Assembly (NCBI GenBank): GCA_016295355.1
Contig: JAEDLK010000003.1
Span: 1 to 64,000, forward strand
Length of the DNA stretch: 64,000 bases
From: Clostridiaceae bacterium
GTDB taxonomy: Bacteria > Bacillota > Clostridia > Oscillospirales > Acutalibacteraceae
Direction of reading: 5' to 3'
Positions 8,313-16,684 of this stretch are shown piece after piece. The translations under genes and the position numbers were made by a program. Below the pieces are notes generated by a model. That model saw only the letters and a list, made by a program, of their open reading frames with translations, was not told the DNA's origin and made no database searches. Within the stretch, counting starts at the first letter, position 1. Each line of letters opens with the position of its first letter.

Positions 8313-9650
8313 TCACTCCTGCGTTTTATATTGCACGACGGCATAGCCTTTTGGTTCTGCTTGAATAGCCGTTTTTGTAACAAATGCGCATGCTGACAGA
8401 AGGACTTTTGCGTCGGTCGGCAGGCTGTCATCCTCAAAGGTACGGGTGCTGTCGGTCGGATTACCGACAACCAACACCGTTTCGCGGCCGAGTGCCCGCT
8501 TAAAAACAAGCAAGCCCTGCTCACTTGTCGGCCAAATTGTTTGACCGTATTGAATGGTTGCACTTTTGTTTCGCAACGCATTGAGCTTTTTCAGAACGGC
8601 CTGACGCGCCACTGCGGCCGGTGTTGTTTTTATACGTTCTCGGTCGGTGGCCGAAAAGTTGCCGGGAAAAAATCGATTGGCAAACATATTGTGACGGGTA
8701 CTGTCGGCCAACTCATTACCGGCATACACCATCGGCACGCCGTCAACCAAGAAATTCATCACCTGGATTAACTCCATACCGTCATGACCGGCCAGCGTTT
8801 CGATACGGCACGGCCAATCGGTCACGGTATCATGGTTATCCATATCCCGCATATACAAACCACCCGTCGGCAACAGGGCCGCCCGGTCACGCTCCTTTTG
8901 ACAAAACTCTGCCGGTGTCATAGCACCGGTAAGCAAATCATACCATCCGGTATGCCAACCGAAACAATAGGTGGCGGCAAAGGCCTCGGTTAAATAGTGC
9001 ATCTTACTGCCTTCACAAATCAACGCCACATCCGGCTTGATGCTCTGAATACGGCGCAGTCCCTCTGCCCAGAAATCAAGCGGCACCTGATCCCCGACAT
9101 CACAACGAAAGCCGTCAACATCCAACGCCCCGACATAATAAACCATGTTGCTCCACAAATATTCCCTTAGTCCCTCACAGTCGAAATCCAAATACGGGAA
9201 ATGCCACTCGGTGCAAATAAACCGACCGTCAGTATCCCGACGGGCAAATTCGGGATGCTTTTTCAGAATCGGCGCATGAGGGCCGATGTGCAAATAGACC
9301 AAATCCAGCAGAACCCTTTGCCCCAACTCATGCGCTGTATCAACCAATTCTCGCAAATCATCCATTGTGCCGTACTCTTCGTCAATGCTGAAATAATCAT
9401 TCATGCGGTACGGATTTTTCGGGTTCTTTGTTCCCGAAGCCACCTGTCTTTTACTTAAATATGCCGGGTCTTCACAAGCATCTTCGCTGAAAACCGGGCA
9501 AAGATAAACCGTGTAAAAGCCCAGAGAGGCAATCAACGGCAGTTCCCTTGTTACAGCCTTCAGTGTCCCCTGCGGCGAGAAGGTCCGGGGATTGATTTGA
9601 TAGACCGCCGACCGACGGAACCAAGCCGGACTGTGGGATTTTTGTTTCAT
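8313..9650 (-). CDS. GH13-family alpha-amylase-like glycosidase
   Basis: A 445-residue protein with the catalytic TIM barrel of family GH13. Conserved region II (GFRCDVGD) gives nucleophile D184, region III (ALICEGSK) gives the acid/base E213, and region IV (MDNHDT) gives D274. Region I is unusual: DLVYLHIG replaces the common DxVxNH. There is no signal peptide, so it should work in the cytoplasm on imported alpha-glucans, oligosaccharides or sucrose-like substrates; the exact specificity is not readable. The start at 9650 has a TAGGTG site; an in-frame GTG at 9659 overlaps that site. The serine hydrolase gene follows immediately. Confidence 0.88.
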   Translation of the reverse strand: MKQKSHSPAWFRRSAVYQINPRTFSPQGTLKAVTRELPLIASLGFYTVYLCPVFSEDACEDPAYLSKRQVASGTKNPKNPYRMNDYFSIDEEYGTMDDLRELVDTAHELGQRVLLDLVYLHIGPHAPILKKHPEFARRDTDGRFICTEWHFPYLDFDCEGLREYLWSNMVYYVGALDVDGFRCDVGDQVPLDFWAEGLRRIQSIKPDVALICEGSKMHYLTEAFAATYCFGWHTGWYDLLTGAMTPAEFCQKERDRAALLPTGGLYMRDMDNHDTVTDWPCRIETLAGHDGMELIQVMNFLVDGVPMVYAGNELADSTRHNMFANRFFPGNFSATDRERIKTTPAAVARQAVLKKLNALRNKSATIQYGQTIWPTSEQGLLVFKRALGRETVLVVGNPTDSTRTFEDDSLPTDAKVLLSACAFVTKTAIQAEPKGYAVVQYKTQE

Positions 9651-9772
9651 AACACTCACCTATCTTTTACCGGAATAGAGACTATTGCGCCTGTTGTTGG
9701 TTTCAAAGCACCGTCTGACGCTCGTCTTCACCATCGTGTGGTTCTCAAGACTGTGCTTGTACAATTATTTAC

Positions 9773-9801
9773 ATTATAAAGAAATGTTCGCCTGTTTTCA
9801 A
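9773..9801 (-). promoter_or_regulatory. Sigma-A promoter of the GH13/serine hydrolase unit
   Basis: The complement reads TTGAAA (9796-9801), 17 bp, TATAAT (9773-9778). The start codon is about 120 bp downstream, leaving a fairly long 5' leader. Confidence 0.78.
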
Positions 9802-9942
9802 TAACTATCTTACTGTCTTCGCAAACGATGTTCAAACGCCCCGTCAAGGTTCGGCTTTACCCCTTTGTCGGCCGCCGAACGCACATTTATCGCCCGCCGT
9901 TACACCGATCAAGCACCCGATGAAACAGCGATAAAAAAAACC

Positions 9943-9971
9943 TTGCTTTTTGTATCATGTCGTGTTATAAT
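9943..9971 (+). promoter_or_regulatory. Sigma-A promoter of rpsO
   Basis: TTGCTT (9943-9948), 17 bp, TATAAT (9966-9971). Transcription should begin near 9978, giving a leader of about 118 nt before rpsO. Confidence 0.82.
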
Positions 9972-9977
9972 AGCAAA

Positions 9978-10090
9978 GCTACCGCTTATGATACCTTGTA
10001 TCTGTTCTGAGCTTACGGCGACTGCCGCATTGTTGCGGATCACTTATGACCGTTTGCTCGGTCTGCGGCGGACAAATATAAAAGGAGTGA
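9978..10090 (+). promoter_or_regulatory. Structured rpsO leader, possible S15 autoregulatory element
   Basis: The leader contains a CCGCA/TGCGG hairpin (10025-10029 with 10034-10038) and a GACCG/CGGTC hairpin (10048-10052 with 10059-10063). The segment GCCGCA (10024-10029) can instead pair perfectly with TGCGGC (10064-10069), enclosing the second hairpin and lying close to the AAAGGAG site at 10081-10087. Mutually exclusive pairings next to the ribosome binding site suggest feedback by S15, which is known for rpsO in other bacteria. No match to a specific published leader class is claimed. Confidence 0.4.
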
Positions 10091-10095
10091 ATACC

Positions 10096-10359
10096 ATGAC
10101 AGCCGAAAGAAAGCAGGCTCTTATTAAGGAGTATGCCACTCACGAAGGCGACACCGGTTCGCCTGAGGTTCAGATTGCCCTCTTAACAGAGCGTATCAAT
10201 GAGTTGAATGCTCACTTAAAGACGCATGCCAAGGATCACCATTCCCGTCGGGGTCTTCTGAAGATGGTCGGTCATCGTCGTAACCTATTGGCTTATTTGA
10301 CCAAGGTCGATGTTAACCGTTATCGTGCCATCATCAAGCGTCTTGAAATTCGTAAGTAA
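10096..10359 (+). CDS. rpsO: 30S ribosomal protein S15
   Basis: Primary binder of the central domain of 16S rRNA. The 87-residue product has the family features [15 protein letters not shown], the conserved loop [20 protein letters not shown] and the end [13 protein letters not shown]. Length matches the family (about 89). The ATG at 10096 is preceded by AAAGGAG at a good distance. A terminator follows, and pnp lies next in the same direction, an order found in many bacteria. Confidence 0.98.
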   Translation: MTAERKQALIKEYATHEGDTGSPEVQIALLTERINELNAHLKTHAKDHHSRRGLLKMVGHRRNLLAYLTKVDVNRYRAIIKRLEIRK

Positions 10360-10371
10360 TTTCGAGAATCA

Positions 10372-10397
10372 GGGCAGGCCGTTTTCCCGGTCTGCCC
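10372..10397 (+). terminator. Terminator after rpsO
   Basis: A 10-bp stem (GGGCAGGCCG with CGGTCTGCCC, one G-U pair) with a TTTTCC loop, followed by TCTTATATCTTTT. It may be partial, since no clear separate promoter was found for pnp. Confidence 0.85.
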
Positions 10398-10477
10398 TCT
10401 TATATCTTTTCGGATACAAAGAAAGGATTGCCCATATTGTATTCGAAGGGTGAAAAATCACGAAGAGGTTTATGCGG

Positions 10478-10531
10478 GTTAGCGGTAAATCGAACATCGT
10501 ATGCATGTGCGGTGCTGGATTTATTGCTAAC
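10478..10531 (+). promoter_or_regulatory. Long hairpin in the pnp leader
   Basis: A 14-bp stem (10478-10491 with 10518-10531, two G-U pairs) is separated by a symmetric 3x3 internal loop from a 7-bp stem (10495-10501 with 10508-10514) closed by a TGCATG loop. It ends 33 nt before the pnp start. In Escherichia coli a long stem in the pnp leader is cut by RNase III, and PNPase then represses its own mRNA; the same idea is plausible here but is inference. Confidence 0.6.
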
Positions 10532-10564
10532 AGAGTAAGCCTCAAAACAACAGGAGGTATCAGC

Positions 10565-12766
10565 ATGTTTGAAAACTACAAAATCTACGAAACCGAGTTA
10601 GCCGGCAGAAAGCTGACTCTGGAAACAGGCAAAATGGCTCAGCTTGCTAACGCCGCCATCATGGCTCGTTACGGTGAAACGGCCGTTCTTTGTACGGTAA
10701 CCGCCTCGTCTAAGCCGCGAGAAGGTGTGGATTTCTTCCCGCTGTCGGTTGACTACGAGGAGAAAATGTATTCGGTAGGCCGTCTGCCGGGTTCCTTCAC
10801 CCGTCGCGAGGGCCGCGCCTCGGACAAGGCCATTTTGGCTTCCCGTTGCATTGACCGTCCGATTCGTCCGCTGTTCCCCAAGGATATGCGTAACGATTGC
10901 TCGGTGGTTGCCACCGTTATGTCGGTTGATCCCGACTGCGATCCGCAGATTGCCGCCGCCATCGGTGTTTCCTGCGCCATTGCCATTTCGGACATTCCGT
11001 GGGCAGGCCCCATTTCCTCTGTCAATGTCGGTTTGGTTGACGGTGAAATCGTCATCAACCCCACCTTGGAGCAGAGAAAGCACAACGATTTGAATTTGAC
11101 CGTTTCCTCCACCGCCGATTTGGTTGCCATGATTGAAGCCGGTGCTAACGAGGTTGACGACGAAACCATGTTTGAGGCTATTATGGCAGGCCACAAGGAA
11201 AACCAGAAGATCGTGGCCTTTATCAATTCCATTGTGGACGAAATCGGTAAGGAGAAATTTCCGTTTGAGTCCAACGATCCCGACCCGGCCATCATGGACG
11301 AAATCGAAGCTTTCTGTGTTGAGGATGTCAAGAAGGCACTCGACACCGATGATAAGCGCATTCGTGACGCCGCCTTGTTGCCCATCTATAACGCCGTTCA
11401 TGAAAAGTATGACGAGCAGTTTGCCGAAAATCCCGCCAAGATTGACGAGATTATGTACTTGGTGCAGAAGCACGTTGTCAGAAAATGGCTGAAGGATGAA
11501 AAGAAGCGTGTTGACGGCCGTGGCATTGATGAAATTCGTCCGTTGGCCGCCGAAGTTGATTTGTTGCCCCGTGTTCACGGTTCGGGTATGTTCACCCGTG
11601 GCCAGACGCAGGTTCTTTCCAGTGCCACCCTGGCCTCGGTCAGCGAAGCACAGAAGTTAGACGGTCTGGATGAACAGATTGAAAAGCGTTATATTCATCA
11701 TTACAACTTCCCGTCTTTCAGTGTCGGCGAAACCAAGCCGTCCCGTGGTCCCGGCCGTCGTGAGATCGGCCACGGCGCTTTAGCCGAACGGGCTTTGGTA
11801 CCGGTACTGCCGAGTGTAGAGGAATTCCCCTATGCCATCCGTGTGGTATCCGAGGTTCTTTCCTCCAACGGCTCCACCTCTCAGGCCTCTATCTGCGGCT
11901 CTACGCTGGCTTTGATGGCTGCCGGTGTGCCGATTAAGGCCCCTGTTGCCGGCATTTCCTGCGGTTTAATCACCGGAGATCAAGGCGTATACGGCGACTT
12001 CATGACCATGGTGGATATCCAGGGTTTGGAAGACTTCTACGGCGATATGGACTTTAAGGTGGCCGGTACAAAAGACGGTATCACCGCCATTCAGATGGAC
12101 TTAAAGGTTCACGGTCTGACACCCGAAATCATCAAAGAGGCTTTGGCCAAGACCCACAAGGCCAGAAATTATATCTTGGACGAGGTGATGGCTCCTGTCA
12201 TTGCCAAACCCCGTGAAGAGCTGTCTAAATATGCTCCCAAGATGCTGTCTACCGTGATTGATCCCACCAAGATCGGGGATGTTATCGGTAAGCAGGGCAA
12301 GGTCATCCAGTCCATTCAAGAGCAGTGTGATGTTGTCATCAACATTGAGGATGACGGTCATGTGTATATTGCCGGCGTTGATTTGAGTAAGTGTGAGCAG
12401 GCTTTGTCCATTGTTGAAACCATTGCCAACGACCCCGAGATCGGTGCTATTTACAAGGGCAAGGTCACCCGTTTGATGGCCTTCGGTGCTTTTGTGGAAA
12501 TCGCCCCCGGCAAGGAAGGCTTGGTACACATCAGCAAGCTGGATGTCAAGCGTGTTGAAAAGGTTGAGGATGTTGTTTCGGTCGGCGATGAGGTTTTGGT
12601 TAAGGTGACCGAAATTGACGATCAAGGCCGTCTGAATCTGTCCCGTCGGGATGCGCTGGTCGAAATCGAAGGCGCTGTTGTCGAACCCGATGCCGATGAG
12701 GTTCCCCAGCCCCGAAAGCCCCGTCCGAACAACGGCGGCCGTCGCGGCTTCCGTCATCATGACTAA
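10565..12766 (+). CDS. pnp: Polyribonucleotide nucleotidyltransferase (PNPase)
   Basis: Phosphate-dependent 3'-5' exoribonuclease. The 733-residue product has two RNase PH domains (about 10-230 and 320-540) joined by an all-helical domain. A KH domain follows (IDPTKIGDVIGKQGKVIQSI, about 560-620), then an S1 domain (GAIYKGKVTRLMAFGAFVEI, about 625-695) and a basic Arg/Gly tail. The start at 10565 has AGGAGG at 10552-10557. The frame is open upstream, but those codons coincide with the leader hairpin and are not conserved protein. A strong terminator follows. Confidence 0.97.
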   Translation: MFENYKIYETELAGRKLTLETGKMAQLANAAIMARYGETAVLCTVTASSKPREGVDFFPLSVDYEEKMYSVGRLPGSFTRREGRASDKAILASRCIDRPIRPLFPKDMRNDCSVVATVMSVDPDCDPQIAAAIGVSCAIAISDIPWAGPISSVNVGLVDGEIVINPTLEQRKHNDLNLTVSSTADLVAMIEAGANEVDDETMFEAIMAGHKENQKIVAFINSIVDEIGKEKFPFESNDPDPAIMDEIEAFCVEDVKKALDTDDKRIRDAALLPIYNAVHEKYDEQFAENPAKIDEIMYLVQKHVVRKWLKDEKKRVDGRGIDEIRPLAAEVDLLPRVHGSGMFTRGQTQVLSSATLASVSEAQKLDGLDEQIEKRYIHHYNFPSFSVGETKPSRGPGRREIGHGALAERALVPVLPSVEEFPYAIRVVSEVLSSNGSTSQASICGSTLALMAAGVPIKAPVAGISCGLITGDQGVYGDFMTMVDIQGLEDFYGDMDFKVAGTKDGITAIQMDLKVHGLTPEIIKEALAKTHKARNYILDEVMAPVIAKPREELSKYAPKMLSTVIDPTKIGDVIGKQGKVIQSIQEQCDVVINIEDDGHVYIAGVDLSKCEQALSIVETIANDPEIGAIYKGKVTRLMAFGAFVEIAPGKEGLVHISKLDVKRVEKVEDVVSVGDEVLVKVTEIDDQGRLNLSRRDALVEIEGAVVEPDADEVPQPRKPRPNNGGRRGFRHHD

Positions 12767-12802
12767 TCAAAAGTCCGCATTTCCCCTATGATCATTTAAC
12801 CA

Positions 12803-12844
12803 AGGGGCTGTAAAAAACTCGTGTTTTTTACAGCCCCTCTTTTG
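12803..12844 (+). terminator. Terminator after pnp
   Basis: A perfect 16-bp stem (12803-12818 with 12823-12838; arm starts AGGGGCTGT) with loop TCGT, followed by CTTTTG. It separates pnp from prfC. Confidence 0.92.
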
Positions 12845-12941
12845 AGAAAACAGGCAAAGGTTTTAATCCGGCCTTTTCGCCGTGTTCGGTTAAATGCTCG
12901 CCTTTAGAAAAACCCTTTATCATACATTCGGAGTAGTGTTT

Positions 12942-14534
12942 ATGACAGAACTTGAAAAACAAATCAATCGGCGCCGCACCTTTGCCATTATTTCCCACCC
13001 CGACGCCGGTAAAACAACCCTCACCGAAAAGCTCCTTTTATACGGAGGCGCTATTCAGACCGCCGGTAGCGTCAAGGGAAAAGCAACCGCCCGTCACGCC
13101 GTTTCCGACTGGATGGATCTTGAAAAGCAACGTGGTATTTCCATCACTTCTTCGGTGATGCAGTTTGAATATGAGGGCTATTGCATCAATATTTTGGACA
13201 CCCCCGGTCACCAGGATTTCTCCGAAGACACCTACCGAACCCTCATGGCCGCCGACAGCGTTGTCATGGTGATTGATGCCGCCAAGGGTATTGAGCCGCA
13301 AACCAGAAAGCTGTTTAAGGTTGTGGCTATGCGCGACATCCCGATTTTTACCTTTATCAACAAGCTCGACCGAGAGGCCAGAGATCCTTTTGATTTGGTG
13401 GATGAGCTGGAGAAGGAGTTCGGTATCGGCACTTATCCCATGAACTGGCCGATTAGCTGCGGCAGTAGCTTTAAGGGTGTGTTTGATCGGCAAAATCGAC
13501 AGATTCTCACCTTTGAAAACGGTTACAAGGGTCAAAGCAAGGTAGAGGCAGTTGCCTGCGACATTACCGACACCGACAAATTAGATGAGCTCATCGGCCC
13601 GTATCTTCGCAAAGATTTGGTTGATCAGATTGAACTATTGGACGGTGCCAGTTATGATTTTGATCTTGAAAAGGTGCGTCACGGCAAATTAAGTCCGGTC
13701 TTTTTTGGGTCGGCACTAACCAATTTCGGTGTAGAGCCGTTTTTGGAAAACTTCTTAAAGATGACAACGCCGCCCCTGCCCCGGCAAAGCGTTGACGGCC
13801 CGGTTGATCCCTTTGAGGATTCTTTCTCGGCTTTTGTCTTTAAGATTCAAGCCAACATGAACAAGGCGCACCGTGACCGCATGACCTTTATGCGTATTTG
13901 CTCCGGCCGTTTTGAGAGAGGCAAGGAGTATTATCACAAGCAGAGCGGAAAAATGATGAAATTGCCCCAACCGCAACAGCTCATGGCCAGCGAGCGGGAA
14001 ATCGTAGACACCGCCTATGCCGGTGATATTATCGGCGTTTTCGACCCGGGCGTTTTTTCCATCGGTGACACGGTATGCTGTTCGAATCACAAGGTACAGT
14101 TTGAAGGCATTCCCACCTTTGCACCGGAACATTTTGCCGTTTATGAGCAAAAAGACACCCTTAAGCGAAAGCAGTTTGTCAAGGGTATGACCCAGATTGC
14201 CCAAGAGGGTGCCATTCAGATTTTCCATGAGCCCGACACCGGCATGGAACGAGTCATTGTCGGCGTGGTCGGTGTGTTGCAGTTTGAAGTGTTGGAATAC
14301 CGACTGAAAAGCGAATACAATGTGGAAGTTATTAAGACTCCCATGCCGTATGAGCATATTCGTTGGATCACCAATCGTGAGATCGACCCGAAGACGCTGA
14401 ACCTGACCAGTGACACCAAGGTGGTGCAAGACTTTAGAAACAACTATTTGCTTGTCTTTACCAGTGAATGGAATGTTAACTGGGCCTTGCAGAAAAACGA
14501 AGGGTTAACCCTGGCGGAATTTTCCAAAGACTAA
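12942..14534 (+). CDS. prfC: Peptide chain release factor 3
   Basis: GTPase that recycles RF1/RF2 after peptide release. The 530-residue product has the GTPase domain with G1 HPDAGKTTLTEKLL, the switch II DTPGHQDF and G4 NKLD (FTFINKLDREARD). Domain 2 (beta barrel) and the RF3 C-terminal domain follow. The start at 12942 was chosen because MTELEKQINRRRTF is the usual RF3 beginning and GGAG lies 8 nt upstream. It is flanked by terminators, so it should be a single-gene transcript. No clear promoter was found in 12845-12941. Confidence 0.96.
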   Translation: MTELEKQINRRRTFAIISHPDAGKTTLTEKLLLYGGAIQTAGSVKGKATARHAVSDWMDLEKQRGISITSSVMQFEYEGYCINILDTPGHQDFSEDTYRTLMAADSVVMVIDAAKGIEPQTRKLFKVVAMRDIPIFTFINKLDREARDPFDLVDELEKEFGIGTYPMNWPISCGSSFKGVFDRQNRQILTFENGYKGQSKVEAVACDITDTDKLDELIGPYLRKDLVDQIELLDGASYDFDLEKVRHGKLSPVFFGSALTNFGVEPFLENFLKMTTPPLPRQSVDGPVDPFEDSFSAFVFKIQANMNKAHRDRMTFMRICSGRFERGKEYYHKQSGKMMKLPQPQQLMASEREIVDTAYAGDIIGVFDPGVFSIGDTVCCSNHKVQFEGIPTFAPEHFAVYEQKDTLKRKQFVKGMTQIAQEGAIQIFHEPDTGMERVIVGVVGVLQFEVLEYRLKSEYNVEVIKTPMPYEHIRWITNREIDPKTLNLTSDTKVVQDFRNNYLLVFTSEWNVNWALQKNEGLTLAEFSKD

Positions 14535-14542
14535 TTGTTACG

Positions 14543-14574
14543 GACGACGGTATTAAAACCGTCGTCGTTTTTTT
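14543..14574 (+). terminator. Terminator after prfC
   Basis: A perfect 9-bp stem (GACGACGGT with ACCGTCGTC), a 6-nt loop and a run of seven T, starting 8 bp after the prfC stop. Confidence 0.93.
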
Positions 14575-14625
14575 GGCATCCTTTCCCGATTTTCTACCCA
14601 ATGGTCTCCCACCCACATAAGAGAA

Positions 14626-14654
14626 TTGAAATGCAAAGAAACCCCTGCTATAAT
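14626..14654 (+). promoter_or_regulatory. Sigma-A promoter of the CmpB-like membrane protein gene
   Basis: TTGAAA (14626-14631), 17 bp, TATAAT (14649-14654), about 37 bp upstream of the chosen start. Confidence 0.82.
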
Positions 14655-14690
14655 AATAAACGGAACATTTTGAAAAAGGAGATGATGGGC

Positions 14691-15470
14691 GTGAGTTTAT
14701 TTTTAACGCTTGCTTATCTGTTTTTTATCGGTTCAACCGGCGGTTGGGTGTTGGAGCTGTTTTTCAGACGGTTTATTTCATCGGCCAACCCCGAACGGAA
14801 ATGGATTAACCCGGGCTTTTGCATCGGTCCGTACCTGCCGATATACGGCTTTGGTTTGTGTGTGCTGTATCTGTGTGCCTCCTTCGGCGGCAGATTACAA
14901 CTCACCGGCTCGGTGGGCAAGGTGCTGATGATTGTTTGCATGGGACTTTGCATGACGGCCATCGAATATGTCGCCGGTCTGATAAATCTGAAATGGTCCC
15001 GTGTTCGTTTGTGGGATTACAGCCGCGAATGGGGCAATCTTCAGGGCATTATCTGTCCCAAGTTTTCATTGATTTGGACGGCGGCCGGGGCTCTGTACTA
15101 CTTTGGTGTTCACACCCATATTTTAGAATCTCTTCGTTGGTTGTCCGAAAACCTGGCTTTTTCCTTTGTCATCGGTTTCTTTTTCGGTGTCTTTGTGATT
15201 GATGTTTCCTATTCGGCCCATCTGGTGTCCAAGATGAAGTCCTTTGCCAAAGAAAACGAAATCATCATCCGCTACGAAGCTCTTAAGGCGCAAATCAAGA
15301 GCAACCAAATCCGTGCTAAGGAAAAGACCCACTTTTTGTTTGCCTTTCAATCGGCCCATTCCCTGGCCGAGCATCTAAAGGAGACCCAAGAGGCTTGGGA
15401 AAACCGTGTCAAAGCCGGCGTTAAGTCAAAGCAAAAAGAAGTCGTTGACTTTTTTCACAAAAAATCATGA
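14691..15470 (+). CDS. Membrane protein, putative ABC-transporter-type CmpB family
   Basis: A membrane protein of about 259 residues resembling the PF06541 family (labelled putative ABC-transporter type, CmpB; biochemical role unknown). It has five or so membrane helices, a GWVLELFFRRF segment early on, the family-like stretch NPGFCIGPYLPIYGFG and WDYSREWGNLQGIICP. A positively charged, probably helical C-terminal cytoplasmic tail follows (about 185-259). AAGGAG (14676-14681) is 9 nt from the GTG at 14691, but only 0-3 nt from ATGs at 14682 and 14685, so the GTG is preferred; a start at either ATG remains possible. It is a single-gene unit. Confidence 0.8.
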   Translation: MSLFLTLAYLFFIGSTGGWVLELFFRRFISSANPERKWINPGFCIGPYLPIYGFGLCVLYLCASFGGRLQLTGSVGKVLMIVCMGLCMTAIEYVAGLINLKWSRVRLWDYSREWGNLQGIICPKFSLIWTAAGALYYFGVHTHILESLRWLSENLAFSFVIGFFFGVFVIDVSYSAHLVSKMKSFAKENEIIIRYEALKAQIKSNQIRAKEKTHFLFAFQSAHSLAEHLKETQEAWENRVKAGVKSKQKEVVDFFHKKS

Positions 15471-15835
15471 CTGCCGTCAAAGCCGATGACTTACTCTGTT
15501 GATATAAGCCGCTGTAACCGGCCAACCGAAAGTTCACTGATCCGTCCAACTCATGCAAACCGGCTCTATAACCGACCGTGCAGCGACGACCTTTTGTCTC
15601 ACTTTTCAAAAGAGTCCTCGGTACAACGCTTTATCGCCAAAAGCCTCTATTCACCCATCTGCTAAGCCGGTAATTCGGACTGCCGATAAACGCTGTCGTG
15701 TTCCGCTACATCGGTTTGGTATGAAACAACTCTGTTTTGAATAATGTATACGGCTTGCGGAAACATAAAACGCCATTCTTCTCGCCTTCTGATAGGTTGA
15801 CACACCACCTTGGTGGGTGTGAAGGGTACAAAGAA
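15471..15835. other. Intergenic region without a recognisable gene
   Basis: About 365 bp between the CmpB-like gene and the terminator of the TPM gene. Short open frames on both strands show no ribosome binding sites or recognisable motifs. An imperfect inverted repeat (CACACCACC with GGTGGGTGTG, about 15800-15821) lies just beyond the terminator and may be a second hairpin of it. Nothing else is seen. Confidence 0.55.
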
Positions 15836-15870
15836 ATCCCGCTTTCAAGGGTCATCCTTGAAAGCGGGAT
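15836..15870 (-). terminator. Terminator of the lemA-TPM unit
   Basis: A perfect 15-bp stem (arm ATCCCGCTTTCAAGG) with a 5-nt loop. On the complement it is followed by TTCTTTG. It lies 35 bp after the TPM-protein stop. Confidence 0.85.
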
Positions 15871-15904
15871 GTTTGTGTATGACTTGATATAACCATTCAT
15901 TCCG

Positions 15905-16678
15905 TTAAAATCCACGGGAAGAGCCGCCTCCTGAAAAGCCGCCGCCTCCACCGGAGAATCCGCCACCGCCGCCGAATCCGCCACCGAAACCACCGGGGCC
16001 TCCCCGACCGCCACGGCCGCCGAAAAAAGGACCCGGGAACGGCATGAACAGAAAGATCCGTTTAAGCGGAGTAAACAAAACCAACAGAATAAAGCCGACA
16101 ATGAAAAAGACAATCAAAGCATCGACATACGAAAACGACTCCTCTTCAATCGGCTGATAACCGTCAGCCGGCTCCAAGCCGTACTCAACATAGACTTCAT
16201 TAACCAACGAATCATACACCGCCGCCAAGCCGGTGGAAAAGTCGTTTTGTCTAAAAGAATCCATACCGTAGGTATCAAGAATACGGCCGGTTTTACTGTC
16301 GGGCAACGCACCCTCAAGCCCTGTACCGACCTCGATGCGAACCTTGCGTTCACTGACCGACAAAAGCAATAGAATGCCGTTATTCTCACCCTTCTGACCG
16401 ATGCCCCATTCCCGTGCCAATCCGATGGCGTAAGACTCAATGTCCCGCCCTTGCAAATCCGGCACCGTGACGACAACCACCTGCGCCTTACAGGCGTCAA
16501 ACAACTTTTCGCCGGCAGCCTGCATGGCGGCCTCTTTGTCGGCGCTGATCACATCGGCAAAATCGTTCACAAAAAACTGATTTGTTGGTTCCGGATAAAC
16601 GGTTTTGGCTGTGACCGGCAGGCAAAAAAGCAGCGCAAGCCACAGTGCCGCCGCTATCCCTATCAGGCGTTTCTTCAT
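15905..16678 (-). CDS. TPM-domain protein (YgcG family) with glycine-rich tail
   Basis: A 257-residue secreted or membrane-anchored protein. It has an N-terminal signal sequence (to about residue 24), a TPM domain (about 30-160) with VNDFADVIS, AQVVVVTVPDLQGRDIESYA and EVGTGLEGALPD, one membrane helix (about 180-200), and a tail almost entirely of Gly, Phe, Ser and Arg. The family is known as TPM_phosphatase, but activity differs between members. Its companion, 6 bp upstream, is lemA, a common pairing; together they probably act at the envelope. Confidence 0.9.
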   Translation of the reverse strand: MKKRLIGIAAALWLALLFCLPVTAKTVYPEPTNQFFVNDFADVISADKEAAMQAAGEKLFDACKAQVVVVTVPDLQGRDIESYAIGLAREWGIGQKGENNGILLLLSVSERKVRIEVGTGLEGALPDSKTGRILDTYGMDSFRQNDFSTGLAAVYDSLVNEVYVEYGLEPADGYQPIEEESFSYVDALIVFFIVGFILLVLFTPLKRIFLFMPFPGPFFGGRGGRGGPGGFGGGFGGGGGFSGGGGGFSGGGSSRGF

Positions 16679-16684
16679 ATCGGT

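Larger units (their letters stand above)
9660..10095. other. Divergent intergenic region between the GH13 gene and rpsO
   Basis: About 436 bp with no credible gene. It holds the minus-strand promoter of the GH13 unit (9773-9801), a roughly 110-nt untranslated leader of that unit, and the plus-strand promoter (9943-9971) and leader of rpsO. A reading frame open from 9865 into rpsO is only an in-frame extension. Nothing else recognisable is seen at 9802-9940. Confidence 0.7.

Noticed and set aside
10472-10564. N-terminal extension of PNPase by 31 residues
   Set aside because: The extension falls on the leader hairpin, is not PNPase-like, and AGGAGG sits correctly before the ATG at 10565.
10598-11578. 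Long antisense open frame (326 codons) inside pnp
   Set aside because: It mirrors the codon pattern of pnp, has no ribosome binding site or recognisable domain, and pnp is unmistakable on the other strand.
12101-12760. Antisense open frame at the 3' end of pnp
   Set aside because: Same reason: a shadow of a GC-biased third position in pnp.
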